Assembly (NCBI GenBank): GCA_039590215.1
Contig: JBDHFX010000004.1
Location: 1-30,603, forward strand
DNA: 30,603 bases
Reading direction: 5' to 3'
From: CAMYLR01 sp039590215
GTDB taxonomy: Bacteria; Gemmatimonadota; Gemmatimonadetes; JACCXV01; JAHWKZ01
In this document: positions 15,584 through 22,839 of the stretch, piece after piece
How the letters are laid out: each line of letters opens with the position of its first letter
How positions within the stretch are numbered: position 1 is the stretch's first letter
Translations under genes and position numbers: made by a program
Notes under the pieces: generated by a model
What the model was told of the DNA's origin: nothing
The model's database searches: none
What the model saw: only the letters and a program-made list of their open reading frames with translations

Positions 15584-16902
15584 TGGCCGTTGAGGTGGCC
15601 GAGGCACTCTTCTCCCACTTGGAGTCCAACGGCTTGGACTATGCAGTCGTCGGCGACTCCCGTGACTACGGTCACGCCATCCCGAGCGATCTAGACATCA
15701 TTATCGACCAGGGATCTCTCGACCGTGTTCGTACGACGATCGTTGAATTCTGCACGGAGCACGGACTGGCGATCGTTCAGTGCATTCAGCACGAGGCGAA
15801 CAGCTGGGGCTATGTCATAGCCTGGCACGATCAACGTGGTCAGGTAGCCTACCTCCACCCAGATATTGGTGGTGATTACTACCGAAACGGACGACTACTC
15901 CTATGCTCGAGAGACGTCCTTAGGAATCGCGTTCCAGCGTCCGACGCACACGGTGGGCCATTGGGATTCAAAGCCCCCGCGTCTGCCCAAGCTTTTATCT
16001 ACTACCTGCTGAAACGGATCGATAAAGAGGCACTGGGTCAGCGACAAGGTGAGTACCTGAGCGACCAATGGAGCAGGGATCCGGACGGGGCTCGAGCCCA
16101 ACTGGAGCTTTGGTGGAGCAAGGCACAGGTAGATCTGCTCGCAACAGCAGCAGCCAGTGGTGAGTGGTCACTCGTGGTTGACGCGCTCCCGAGCCTCAGG
16201 GAGGAGATCCGAGTCCACTCACCGATCGTGTCGCGCACCTACGTGAGTGAATCAGGTCGCGTGGCCCGTCGAATCGCTCATCCAACCGGGCTTTGGGTGG
16301 CTTTTCTTGGTCCCGATGGGTGCGGAAAGACCACCGTAATCTCGCGTGTAAGAGACGAGCTTGCACCTGCATTTCGACGCACACGACGATATCACCTACG
16401 ACCCCATCTGGAGGTGCGCGATGCGCGGGACGACGCCGTTGTCACCAATCCACACGCTGAACCGCCGCGGGGCATGATGACGTCCACGTTGAAGCTCGGG
16501 TACTGGTGGATCGACTATAGTCTGGGCTATTTGATTTCCGTATTCCCTGCTCTTGTCCGCTCCACTTTCGTTTTGTTCGACCGTTACTACTACGATCTAG
16601 AGGTTGATCCGCGGCGTTACAGGTACGGCGGCTCGAGACGATTGGCGCGCCAACTCGGTCGGCTAATCCCGAGACCCGGCTTGATCGTGGTCCTCGACTT
16701 GCCAGCGGACGTGGCCCATGAGAGAAAGAAGGAGGTCTCGCGTCCAGAAATCGAACGTCAGCGAGTCCTGTACCAGGACATCGCTCGGCGCTACAAGAAC
16801 GGTCATGTAGTAGATGCATCCCGACCCTTAGAAGACGTGGTTCGGGACGTGACCCAACTAATCCTCGACGCACTCGAACGTCGCATCGCGACAACTCCAT
16901 GA
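15580..16902 (+). CDS. Nucleotidyltransferase-like / thymidylate-kinase-like fusion protein (440 aa)
   Basis: Two parts are visible. Residues about 5-200 resemble a minimal nucleotidyltransferase fold: YAVVGD (Gly25, Asp26), then a short loop and SDLDIII (Asp37, Asp39), the spacing of the G-x-DxD metal site. Residues about 236-440 are a P-loop kinase: GPDGCGKTT (244-252), FDRYYYD like the DR[YF] motif of thymidylate kinases, IVVLDLPADVAHERKKE (lid region with Arg/Lys), and a final helix. Such TMK-like proteins are recurrent in polysaccharide loci, but the substrate is not known to me; nucleotide, sugar-phosphate or lipid-linked sugar phosphorylation are all open. ATG 15580 overlaps the flippase stop (ATGA); the stop overlaps the next start. 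The upstream in-frame extension lies inside the flippase gene and is not used. Confidence 0.8.
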   Translation: MMAVEVAEALFSHLESNGLDYAVVGDSRDYGHAIPSDLDIIIDQGSLDRVRTTIVEFCTEHGLAIVQCIQHEANSWGYVIAWHDQRGQVAYLHPDIGGDYYRNGRLLLCSRDVLRNRVPASDAHGGPLGFKAPASAQAFIYYLLKRIDKEALGQRQGEYLSDQWSRDPDGARAQLELWWSKAQVDLLATAAASGEWSLVVDALPSLREEIRVHSPIVSRTYVSESGRVARRIAHPTGLWVAFLGPDGCGKTTVISRVRDELAPAFRRTRRYHLRPHLEVRDARDDAVVTNPHAEPPRGMMTSTLKLGYWWIDYSLGYLISVFPALVRSTFVLFDRYYYDLEVDPRRYRYGGSRRLARQLGRLIPRPGLIVVLDLPADVAHERKKEVSRPEIERQRVLYQDIARRYKNGHVVDASRPLEDVVRDVTQLILDALERRIATTP

Positions 16903-18179
16903 CGCCAGACAGTCCGAAGGAGCGACTACACATACTGCTTTCCGCGTACGCTTGCGAGCCAGGAAAAGGCTCGGAACCAGGTGTCGGGTGGAACGCGGCG
17001 CTCGAAATCGCCAAGCACCACGATGTCTTGGTGATCACAAGGGCCAATAATCGGTCCGTCATTGAGGCCTGGCTAGAGCGCAACCCGGTCCCAAAACTTC
17101 GGTTCGCTTATTTCGATCTCCCCATGTGGGCGATGTGGTGGAAGCGCGGTCCGCGGGGCACCAGGCTCTACTACTATCTATGGCAGATCGGCGTCTACTT
17201 TGTTGCGCGCAGGCTGTTGCCCACGACCAGGGTCGACGTCATTCATCACGCCACATTCGTCAAGTACTGGGTACCGTCATTTCTCTCCCTGCTGCCAAGA
17301 CCGTTTGTTTGGGGACCCGTTGGGGGAGCGGACTCAACGCCTCGAGTCTTCTGGGCCAATCTCAGCGGTCCCGGCCGATCCTACGAATTGACGCGCTCGA
17401 TCGCCCAATGGTTTGCCGAACTCGATCCATTCCTGCGTCTCACCGCTCGTCGAAGTACGATTGCCCTGGCCACCACCGAGGCCACCGCGTCTCGGCTCGA
17501 GACCCTCGGCGCGGCCGATGTTCGCATCCTCGGGGCGATCGGCCTGGGCCAGCACACGCTGGAATTGATCGACAACGGTGCGAGGTTGGATTCTTACCGC
17601 CACAGACCGTTACGGTTGATCAGCATCGGTCGATTACAGGACTTCAAGGGCTTTCAGTTTGCACTCAGGGCGCTAGCCCGAGCGGCGACCACCAATACAG
17701 AGTACTGGATTGTCGGCGACGGTCCGGCTCGCCGCCGACTGGAGAAGGAAACGGCAACTCTAGGAATCGACGAGCGAGTCCGGTTTCTTGGCCAACTGCC
17801 GCGAGATGGCGCACTGAGCAAGCTCAGCCAGTCCGACGTCCTGATCCATCCCAGCCTACATGAGTCCGGAGGGTTAGTCTGCCTCGAAGCGATGGCTGCG
17901 CGCACACCGGTCGTGTGCCTGGACCTCGGTGGGCCAGCCACGATCGTGACCGCTGAAACCGGGATCAAGATTGAGGCTGGGAGTCCACAACAAGTTGTCC
18001 GGGACTTGGCAGACGCGATCTCCCAGCTCGATCGGGATCGAGCGTTGCTGTCGCGAATGGCGACCGCCTCACGGGCTCGTGTGGAGGCCGAGTATCGCTG
18101 GGAAAAGAAGGGCGAAAAGCTGGCTTGGCTATATCGCGAAGCCTATGAGAGGATAGGCAAGACCGGGGCGCAACAGTAA
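16899..18179 (+). CDS. GT4-family glycosyltransferase (426 aa)
   Basis: A GT-B enzyme of the group 1 type. The N-terminal lobe opens with ILLSAYACEPGKGSEPGVGW, a Gly-rich acceptor-side loop seen in many GT4 members of exopolysaccharide loci. The C-terminal lobe has LISIGRLQDFKGFQFALRA, WIVGDGPARRRLE, VRFLGQLPRD and the E-x7-E motif in HESGGLVCLEA (Glu322 and Glu330), which binds the nucleotide sugar. It should add one sugar to the lipid-linked intermediate at the cytoplasmic membrane face. ATG 16899 overlaps the previous stop by 4 bases, so it is translationally coupled to the kinase-like fusion and flippase. Sugar specificity cannot be deduced. Confidence 0.9.
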   Translation: MTPDSPKERLHILLSAYACEPGKGSEPGVGWNAALEIAKHHDVLVITRANNRSVIEAWLERNPVPKLRFAYFDLPMWAMWWKRGPRGTRLYYYLWQIGVYFVARRLLPTTRVDVIHHATFVKYWVPSFLSLLPRPFVWGPVGGADSTPRVFWANLSGPGRSYELTRSIAQWFAELDPFLRLTARRSTIALATTEATASRLETLGAADVRILGAIGLGQHTLELIDNGARLDSYRHRPLRLISIGRLQDFKGFQFALRALARAATTNTEYWIVGDGPARRRLEKETATLGIDERVRFLGQLPRDGALSKLSQSDVLIHPSLHESGGLVCLEAMAARTPVVCLDLGGPATIVTAETGIKIEAGSPQQVVRDLADAISQLDRDRALLSRMATASRARVEAEYRWEKKGEKLAWLYREAYERIGKTGAQQ

Positions 18180-18219
18180 GTTTTCTCGCCCGCCCGTGTT
18201 TGAGCGTTGCCCAAACGAG

Positions 18220-18225
18220 AGGAGG
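18220..18225 (+). promoter_or_regulatory. Consensus ribosome binding site of the 31-codon ORF
   Basis: AGGAGG at 18220-18225, inside a 15-base purine tract (18217-18231), lies 6 bases before ATG 18232. It is the strongest Shine-Dalgarno match in the window. A short hairpin (GTTTG 18198-18202 with CAAAC 18212-18216) sits just upstream. Confidence 0.8.
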
Positions 18226-18231
18226 GAGGAG

Positions 18232-18327
18232 ATGAGACCAGCACTGCTGCTTGTCGCAATACTGTTGGTGGCAGTCCCCGTGAAGATGGCAGTCGCCCAA
18301 GCAGCTTCTGAGGTGCACACGTGCTGA
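18232..18327 (+). CDS. Small ORF, 31-aa predicted secreted peptide
   Basis: An ATG with a perfect AGGAGG site 6 bases upstream opens a 31-codon frame ending TGC TGA. The product is a near-complete signal peptide: Arg2, a hydrophobic core at residues 4-17 (ALLLVAILLVAVPV), Lys18, then AVAQA as a plausible signal peptidase I site near residue 24. Only about seven residues remain after it (ASEVHTC), ending in Cys. It may be a true small secreted or membrane peptide, or the remnant of a longer exported protein lost by frameshift or deletion. A second 12-codon frame (MTWSVSPDHDKD, 18327-18365) overlaps its stop as TGATG. It lies between a glycosyltransferase and a methyltransferase on the same strand. 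I recognise no family. Confidence 0.55.
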   Translation: MRPALLLVAILLVAVPVKMAVAQAASEVHTC

Positions 18328-18371
18328 TGACATGGAGCGTCTCGCCGGACCATGATAAGGATTGAGAATAA

Positions 18372-19307
18372 GTGATCGTAACGAAAGAGAGACTATATAA
18401 GCTGCTACATGAGAAGCGCGCTCTTCAACGCTACGTCGCGCGGCGAGTGCTGTTCCCGCTTGGAGAGTTGATTGGTCTCCATATCGTGGCCGATCACTTT
18501 TATGAACCGGTCCCTAACCTGCGACTCATTCGGCGCAATTACAGGGAGTCGCCGTTGGATCTGCCACAGATTCGCATGGATCTCCAGGTAGCAGCGGATC
18601 GCCATGTGGCGAGGCTGGAAGCGTTTGCGCATGAGTTCTTCAGCGAGAGCACGAAGCTCGGATACGTAGAGAAAAATCACTATTTCCGCGGTGCCGACGC
18701 GATCAGTCTCTACTGCTTTGTTCGAAGCGAGGCGATTCGACGAATCGTCGAGATCGGCCAAGGATACTCCACACTTGTCGTTGCGGCTGCCCTCTCGAGA
18801 AACGGTCAAGAATCGAACGTTGATTCAGAGCTGATCTCCGTAGATCCCTATGAACGACTTCCAGTTTCGCTCGAACACACCGACCACCTCAGTTTTCGGA
18901 ACATCCCATCGACGGTGCAGGATATCGAGCTGGAGCAACTCACCGAGCGTCTCGGCGAGAAGGCCCTCCTTTCCATTGATTCAAGCCACGTCTTGAAGTA
19001 CGGAAGCGACGTCGAGTATTTCATGAATAATGTCTATCCCAACGTACCGACCGCCAGCCACATTCACATTCATGACATTTTCATTCCATATCCGTGGCCG
19101 CTTAGGAATTATGAACAAAAATGGTTCTGGAACGAACAAGATCACCTACAGAACTTTTTGAGCTTCAACGAATGCTTCGAGGTCACCTTGCCGCTCTATT
19201 GGGTTCTGCAGGAAGACAACCGGGTGAAAGAGATTGTCGGTGCTTATCGAAAAGAGTTTGGGTTGGGGCAAACCGGTAGCAGCTTCTACATCCAGCGGAC
19301 GAAGTGA
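18372..19307 (+). CDS. Class I SAM-dependent methyltransferase (311 aa)
   Basis: A Rossmann-fold methyltransferase of the Methyltransf_24-like type. Motif I is IVEIGQGYSTLVVAAAL (the usual G-x-G core, residues about 121-137), the acidic end of strand 2 is LISVDPYE, and motif IV is LLSIDSSHVLKYGSDVEYF with a metal- or substrate-contacting Asp-Ser-Ser-His. A further IHIHDIF segment is typical of cluster-borne members of this group. The N-terminal 100 residues are a helical extension of unknown role. It probably methylates a sugar or non-carbohydrate substituent of the polymer; chain-end capping is one possibility. The start is GTG 18372, with AAGGA 10 bases upstream; no in-frame ATG gives a better fit. 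It is the last gene of the cluster before the tRNA. Confidence 0.8.
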   Translation: MIVTKERLYKLLHEKRALQRYVARRVLFPLGELIGLHIVADHFYEPVPNLRLIRRNYRESPLDLPQIRMDLQVAADRHVARLEAFAHEFFSESTKLGYVEKNHYFRGADAISLYCFVRSEAIRRIVEIGQGYSTLVVAAALSRNGQESNVDSELISVDPYERLPVSLEHTDHLSFRNIPSTVQDIELEQLTERLGEKALLSIDSSHVLKYGSDVEYFMNNVYPNVPTASHIHIHDIFIPYPWPLRNYEQKWFWNEQDHLQNFLSFNECFEVTLPLYWVLQEDNRVKEIVGAYRKEFGLGQTGSSFYIQRTK

Positions 19308-19586
19308 CTTTTTTGCTGGCCACTGAGCCTTAACCGCGCTGGAGTCCGCCCAGACGGGATCCCCATCCAAGTGCTGGGGCCGGAAAACCGACCCGTAACG
19401 GATCGCATCTTCCGACCACCTGATGCGTTCTAGGGGTCTCTATTGAGGACACTCGGACATATACCGAGTATAGTTTCCGCCAAACAAGTGCGAGAGGAAC
19501 AGGCTCAATGAAAACCGCAAGGGTTCGTTTCACTATACTTGGATTAGGAGCATAACCACTGGACGGCAAATAGATTAGACAGACGC
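19308..19586 (+). other. Intergenic region between methyltransferase and tRNA-Leu
   Basis: No convincing gene is present. A 6-bp inverted repeat, ACTCGG at 19451-19456 and CCGAGT at 19464-19469, with a 7-base AT-rich loop, runs into TATAGTTT. It could be a weak terminator for the methyltransferase or an operator. A TATACT box further on may serve the tRNA. Confidence 0.45.
19535..19540 (+). promoter_or_regulatory. Candidate -10 box of the tRNA-Leu gene
   Basis: TATACT matches the consensus at five of six positions and ends 46 bases before the mature tRNA, a normal leader length. The -35 position (near 19512) has no TTGACA-like hexamer, so the call is weak. Confidence 0.3.
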
Positions 19587-19673
19587 GCCGGGGTGGCGGA
19601 ACCGGTAGACGCGCGGGACTTAAAATCCTGTGGGCGAGAGCCCGTGCGGGTTCGACTCCCGCCCCCGGCACCA
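19587..19673 (+). tRNA. tRNA-Leu (anticodon TAA), CCA encoded
   Basis: A complete class II cloverleaf can be drawn. The acceptor stem is GCCGGGG (19587-19593) with CCCCGGC (19663-19669), followed by A and genomic CCA (19671-19673). The anticodon stem-loop is CGGGA-CTTAAAA-TCCTG (19614-19630) with anticodon TAA at 19621-19623. The long variable arm is GGGC-GAGA-GCCC (19632-19643). The T arm is GCGGG-TTCGACT-CCCGC (19646-19662). The long variable arm and TAA anticodon identify a leucine tRNA reading UUA and UUG. It faces lon, which ends 25 bases further on the opposite strand. Confidence 0.97.
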
Positions 19674-19697
19674 ACCGACCCACTCAACCCGTGATCG

Positions 19698-22172
19698 TCA
19701 AGAAACGGCTGCCGGCTCGGCTGAAGCTTGCTCATCTGGAGTCGGCTGCTCGGGTTCGGCCTCGAGCAGGGCTGCCTCGAGCACATCACCAATCGTCTCT
19801 GCGTACACGAAAGAAAGCCCCTCCAACAGCTCCGGCTCGACATCTTCGACGTGTTGACGGTTCTGCTCCGGAACAATGACCGTCTTGATCTGTGAGCGTC
19901 GAGCGGCCACCAGCTTTTCCTTGATGCCACCGACCGGTAAAACCTGGCCGGTCAACGTAATCTCGCCCGTCATCGCGACCTCGGGCCGAACCTTTCGCTT
20001 AGTCACCACCGAAGCGATCGCGGTGGCCATCGTCACCCCGGCTGACGGCCCATCTTTGGGGATCGCACCTGACGGCACGTGCAAGTGCAGATCGACCTCG
20101 TCAAAGAACCGTTCCTCCATCCCAAGCTCGGCTGTATGGGAGCGGATGTACCCCAACGCCGCCTGGACCGACTCCTGCATCACGCTCCCCAACTTGCCGG
20201 TCAGAGTCAGTCCCTTTCCTCCGGGCATCGTCGTCGCTTCCACGAACAGGATCTCGCCTCCGACCGCCGTCCACGCCAACCCGGTCGCTACGCCCGGTGT
20301 GGCAACTCGCCGGGCCACCTCGTGGAACGCCTTCTTTGGCCCCAGGAACGTGGGGATATCATCGAGTCCGACTTGGGTCTTTTCGTCATTCCCACTTGCC
20401 ACCTGAGCAGCGACCTTGCGAAACACCTTGGCTATCTCCTGCTCTAAACCACGAACCCCCGCCTCTTGCGTGTAGTCGGTGATGATGCGCTGCAGTGCGC
20501 TCTCTTCGAGCTCGAGATGCTCTTCTCCAAGCCCATTCTCTTCCAGCTGTCTCGGAACCAAGTACTGCTGCGCTATGTGAAGCTTCTCACGATCGGTGTA
20601 ACCCGCCAATCGAATGATCTCCATCCGATCGGCAAGCGCAGGTTGAATCGTCTGCAAAATGTTACCGGTAGCGATGAACAACACCTTCGAAAGGTCAAAC
20701 GCGAGATCCAGATAGTTGTCGCGAAAGGTGTTATTCTGCTCCGGGTCGAGCACCTCGAGCAACGCGCTCGAAGGGTCGCCTCGAAAATCGGCTCCGATTT
20801 TGTCGACTTCGTCGAGCATGAAGACCGGGTTGTTGGTTCCAGCACGCTTCAACGATTGAATGATCCGCCCGGGCATTGCACCGACATAGGTCCTTCGATG
20901 GCCGCGAATCTCCGCCTCGTCGCTCATTCCACCCAGCGACATGCGCACGAACTCTCGTCCCATCGCCCGGGCTATCGAGCGCCCGAGGGAAGTCTTGCCG
21001 ACGCCTGGCGGCCCGACGAAGCAGAGGATCGGGCCCTTCATCTCATCCTTGAGTTTTCTCACCGCCAGATACTCGAGGATTCGATCCTTGATCTCTCGCA
21101 GATCGTAGTGATCCTCGTCCAATACTTGGCGAGCGTGATCCAAGTCGAGGCGGTCTTCCGTTGACCGAGTCCACGGCACATCACACAACCAATCCAAATA
21201 GCTCAGAATAACCGAGTACTCCGGGCTGGCAGCTGGGATGTTGGCCAGCCTTTCGAGCTGCTCTTCGCCCGCTTTCATTACGTGATCGGGAACTTCTTGA
21301 GCGCGTAGACACTCACGGATGCGGTCGATCTCGTCCTCTTCGTCTCCCACCTCTCCGAGCTCTTCACGGATCGCTTTGAGCTGCTCGCGCAGGTAGTATT
21401 CGCGTTGCTTCTTCTCGAGCTCTTCGTCAACCTGGCTCTTGATCTCACCGCCGATCTGGAGAACGTTCAGCTCCCGCCTCAACGCGGCCAACACGATATC
21501 GAGTTTCTCTTCTAGGTCGTCGCTCTCGAGGACGTTCTGTTGCTCGGTGGCGTCGAGCTTGACCATCGACGCGATCATGTAGGCAAACTGACTGGGGTTC
21601 TCGAGTTGCCGCACCGCGTGTCGCAACTCATCCGGCATGTAAGACGACTCCGAGATCACCCTCCCAGCCAGCTCGTACCCTTCTCGAAGCATCGCCTCTA
21701 CCCGGTCGCTGTACCCGTCTGAGGTCTCGGGCAGAACCAGGATCGAAGCCTCGACAAACGGTTCGCTCTTGACCAGCTCGACGATCCTGAACCGGCTCAC
21801 GCCCTGAACTAGCAACCGCATTCCAGCCTCTGGGTGCTTCACCAATCGGTGGATGACCGCCACCGTGCCGACGTCATGCAACCGTTCGCGACTCAAGGTC
21901 GGTGTGGGTTCGTCTTCTGTCCCGTCACGCAAACCAACGACTCCCACGATGCGTGGCCCGCGCATAGCCTCGTCCACGGCAGCGATCAACGGCGGGTCGT
22001 TGAACGCTAGCGGGATAACCGCGAACGGATACAGAATACCATTCCGGAACGGCAACAAGGGGATCGTCTCCGGAATCGACGACGGATCGAACTCCTCGCT
22101 TAACTCTTCGCTCGGGAGCAACGCCTCCGATGACTCCACCTCAGTTTCCTTCGATTGCTGCTCTTCTGCCAT
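19698..22172 (-). CDS. lon: ATP-dependent protease Lon (LonA type, 824 aa)
   Basis: A cytoplasmic AAA+ serine protease that degrades misfolded and regulatory proteins. The N-terminal substrate-binding domain starts with IPLLPFRNGILYPFAVIPL (about residues 36-240). A coiled-coil helical region follows (EKKQREYYLREQLKAIREEL). The AAA+ module has Walker A GPPGVGKTSLG and Walker B VFMLDEVDKIG. The S16 protease domain has the catalytic dyad Ser710 in KDGPSAG and Lys753 in GGIKEKLVAA, with the spacing of E. coli Ser679/Lys722. Length is normal for LonA. Acidic low-complexity tails occur at both ends (residues 1-30 and about 805-824). ATG 22172 has GGAGG 8 bases upstream. It is the last gene of the minus-strand housekeeping run, 82 bases after pgsA, so it may also have its own promoter. 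Confidence 0.98.
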   Translation of the reverse strand: MAEEQQSKETEVESSEALLPSEELSEEFDPSSIPETIPLLPFRNGILYPFAVIPLAFNDPPLIAAVDEAMRGPRIVGVVGLRDGTEDEPTPTLSRERLHDVGTVAVIHRLVKHPEAGMRLLVQGVSRFRIVELVKSEPFVEASILVLPETSDGYSDRVEAMLREGYELAGRVISESSYMPDELRHAVRQLENPSQFAYMIASMVKLDATEQQNVLESDDLEEKLDIVLAALRRELNVLQIGGEIKSQVDEELEKKQREYYLREQLKAIREELGEVGDEEDEIDRIRECLRAQEVPDHVMKAGEEQLERLANIPAASPEYSVILSYLDWLCDVPWTRSTEDRLDLDHARQVLDEDHYDLREIKDRILEYLAVRKLKDEMKGPILCFVGPPGVGKTSLGRSIARAMGREFVRMSLGGMSDEAEIRGHRRTYVGAMPGRIIQSLKRAGTNNPVFMLDEVDKIGADFRGDPSSALLEVLDPEQNNTFRDNYLDLAFDLSKVLFIATGNILQTIQPALADRMEIIRLAGYTDREKLHIAQQYLVPRQLEENGLGEEHLELEESALQRIITDYTQEAGVRGLEQEIAKVFRKVAAQVASGNDEKTQVGLDDIPTFLGPKKAFHEVARRVATPGVATGLAWTAVGGEILFVEATTMPGGKGLTLTGKLGSVMQESVQAALGYIRSHTAELGMEERFFDEVDLHLHVPSGAIPKDGPSAGVTMATAIASVVTKRKVRPEVAMTGEITLTGQVLPVGGIKEKLVAARRSQIKTVIVPEQNRQHVEDVEPELLEGLSFVYAETIGDVLEAALLEAEPEQPTPDEQASAEPAAVS

Positions 22173-22180
22173 CTATTCAG

Positions 22181-22185
22181 CCTCC
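22181..22185 (-). promoter_or_regulatory. Ribosome binding site of lon
   Basis: GGAGG on the minus strand, 8 bases before ATG 22172. The 82-base gap upstream also holds a small hairpin (CAAAC 22213-22217, GTTTG 22222-22226) without a U-tract. I see no consensus heat-shock (CIRCE) repeat there. Confidence 0.7.
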
Positions 22186-22254
22186 GAGTCTGGTCCGCGT
22201 GTTTCCACCCCGCAAACCAGAGTTTGTTTCGAATCGATCTTGCGCGCCAACCGA

Positions 22255-22839
22255 CTAGCTACGGCCACGGTACATCAGGGCACGCTTCCCATACGAGAAC
22301 GTGGACAACCCGAGCGCGATCAATGCAAGAACCGTCAGCGCCCGATAGAAGCGCTGGCCATCGAGAACATAGGCCAGCACAAGTAGGCTTAGGGCGAACG
22401 TGGTCACCTTTCCAGTCCAGTTCGCCTGAAAGACCAGCCGATCGCGTTTCAGGAAGAGCATCGTCCCAGCCACGAGAGCCAAATCTCGAAACACGATGAA
22501 CACTAGCAACCAGATCGGAAACCCACGGGTGAGAGCCAGATAGATGGCCAACCCACCGATCAGCACTTTGTCAGCGATTGGATCCACGATCTTGCCAGAT
22601 GGGCTGATCCATCCACGCCAGCGAGCCAAAGCGCCATCCAATAGGTCAGTGATACCAGCCACGAACAAGAGGGCAACACCGGCGACGCGGCTCGCCTGAT
22701 CGGGACGATCGATCAGGATCAGGATCGGTACCAACAACACGATCCTGAGGATTGAAAGAGCGTTCGGTAGAGTGAAGAAACGAAGCCCTTCGGTGATCCT
22801 CTCGGGCGCCCCTGATTGGTCTGCCGGTTGGTGCTTCAA
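22255..22839 (-). CDS. pgsA: CDP-alcohol phosphatidyltransferase, PgsA-like (194 aa)
   Basis: An integral membrane enzyme. The CDP-alcohol phosphotransferase signature D-x2-D-G-x2-A-R-x8-G-x3-D-x3-D is complete: Asp65, Asp68, Gly69, Ala72, Arg73, Gly82, Asp86 and Asp90 (start DLLDGALARW, end GKIVDPIADK). Opening residues FFTLPNALSILRI match phosphatidylglycerophosphate synthases (TLPNxLTxxR). The likely reaction is CDP-diacylglycerol plus glycerol-3-phosphate to phosphatidylglycerophosphate, the first step to phosphatidylglycerol and cardiolipin. Four to six membrane helices are visible. Another CDP-alcohol substrate is possible, but length and N-terminal motif favour PgsA. The start overlaps the recN stop by 4 bases. 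Confidence 0.88.
   Translation of the reverse strand: MKHQPADQSGAPERITEGLRFFTLPNALSILRIVLLVPILILIDRPDQASRVAGVALLFVAGITDLLDGALARWRGWISPSGKIVDPIADKVLIGGLAIYLALTRGFPIWLLVFIVFRDLALVAGTMLFLKRDRLVFQANWTGKVTTFALSLLVLAYVLDGQRFYRALTVLALIALGLSTFSYGKRALMYRGRS

Noticed and set aside
19587..19673. tRNA-Leu as integration site of a genomic island carrying the polysaccharide cluster
   Set aside because: The cluster lies on the 5' side of the tRNA, no copy of the tRNA 3' end was found elsewhere in the window, and no integrase gene is present.
19330..19683. 117-codon minus-strand ORF with GAGVEPARALAHRILSPARLP
   Set aside because: It is the antisense translation of the tRNA-Leu gene, a well-known source of false protein predictions. 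The same applies to the overlapping frame at 19544-19930.
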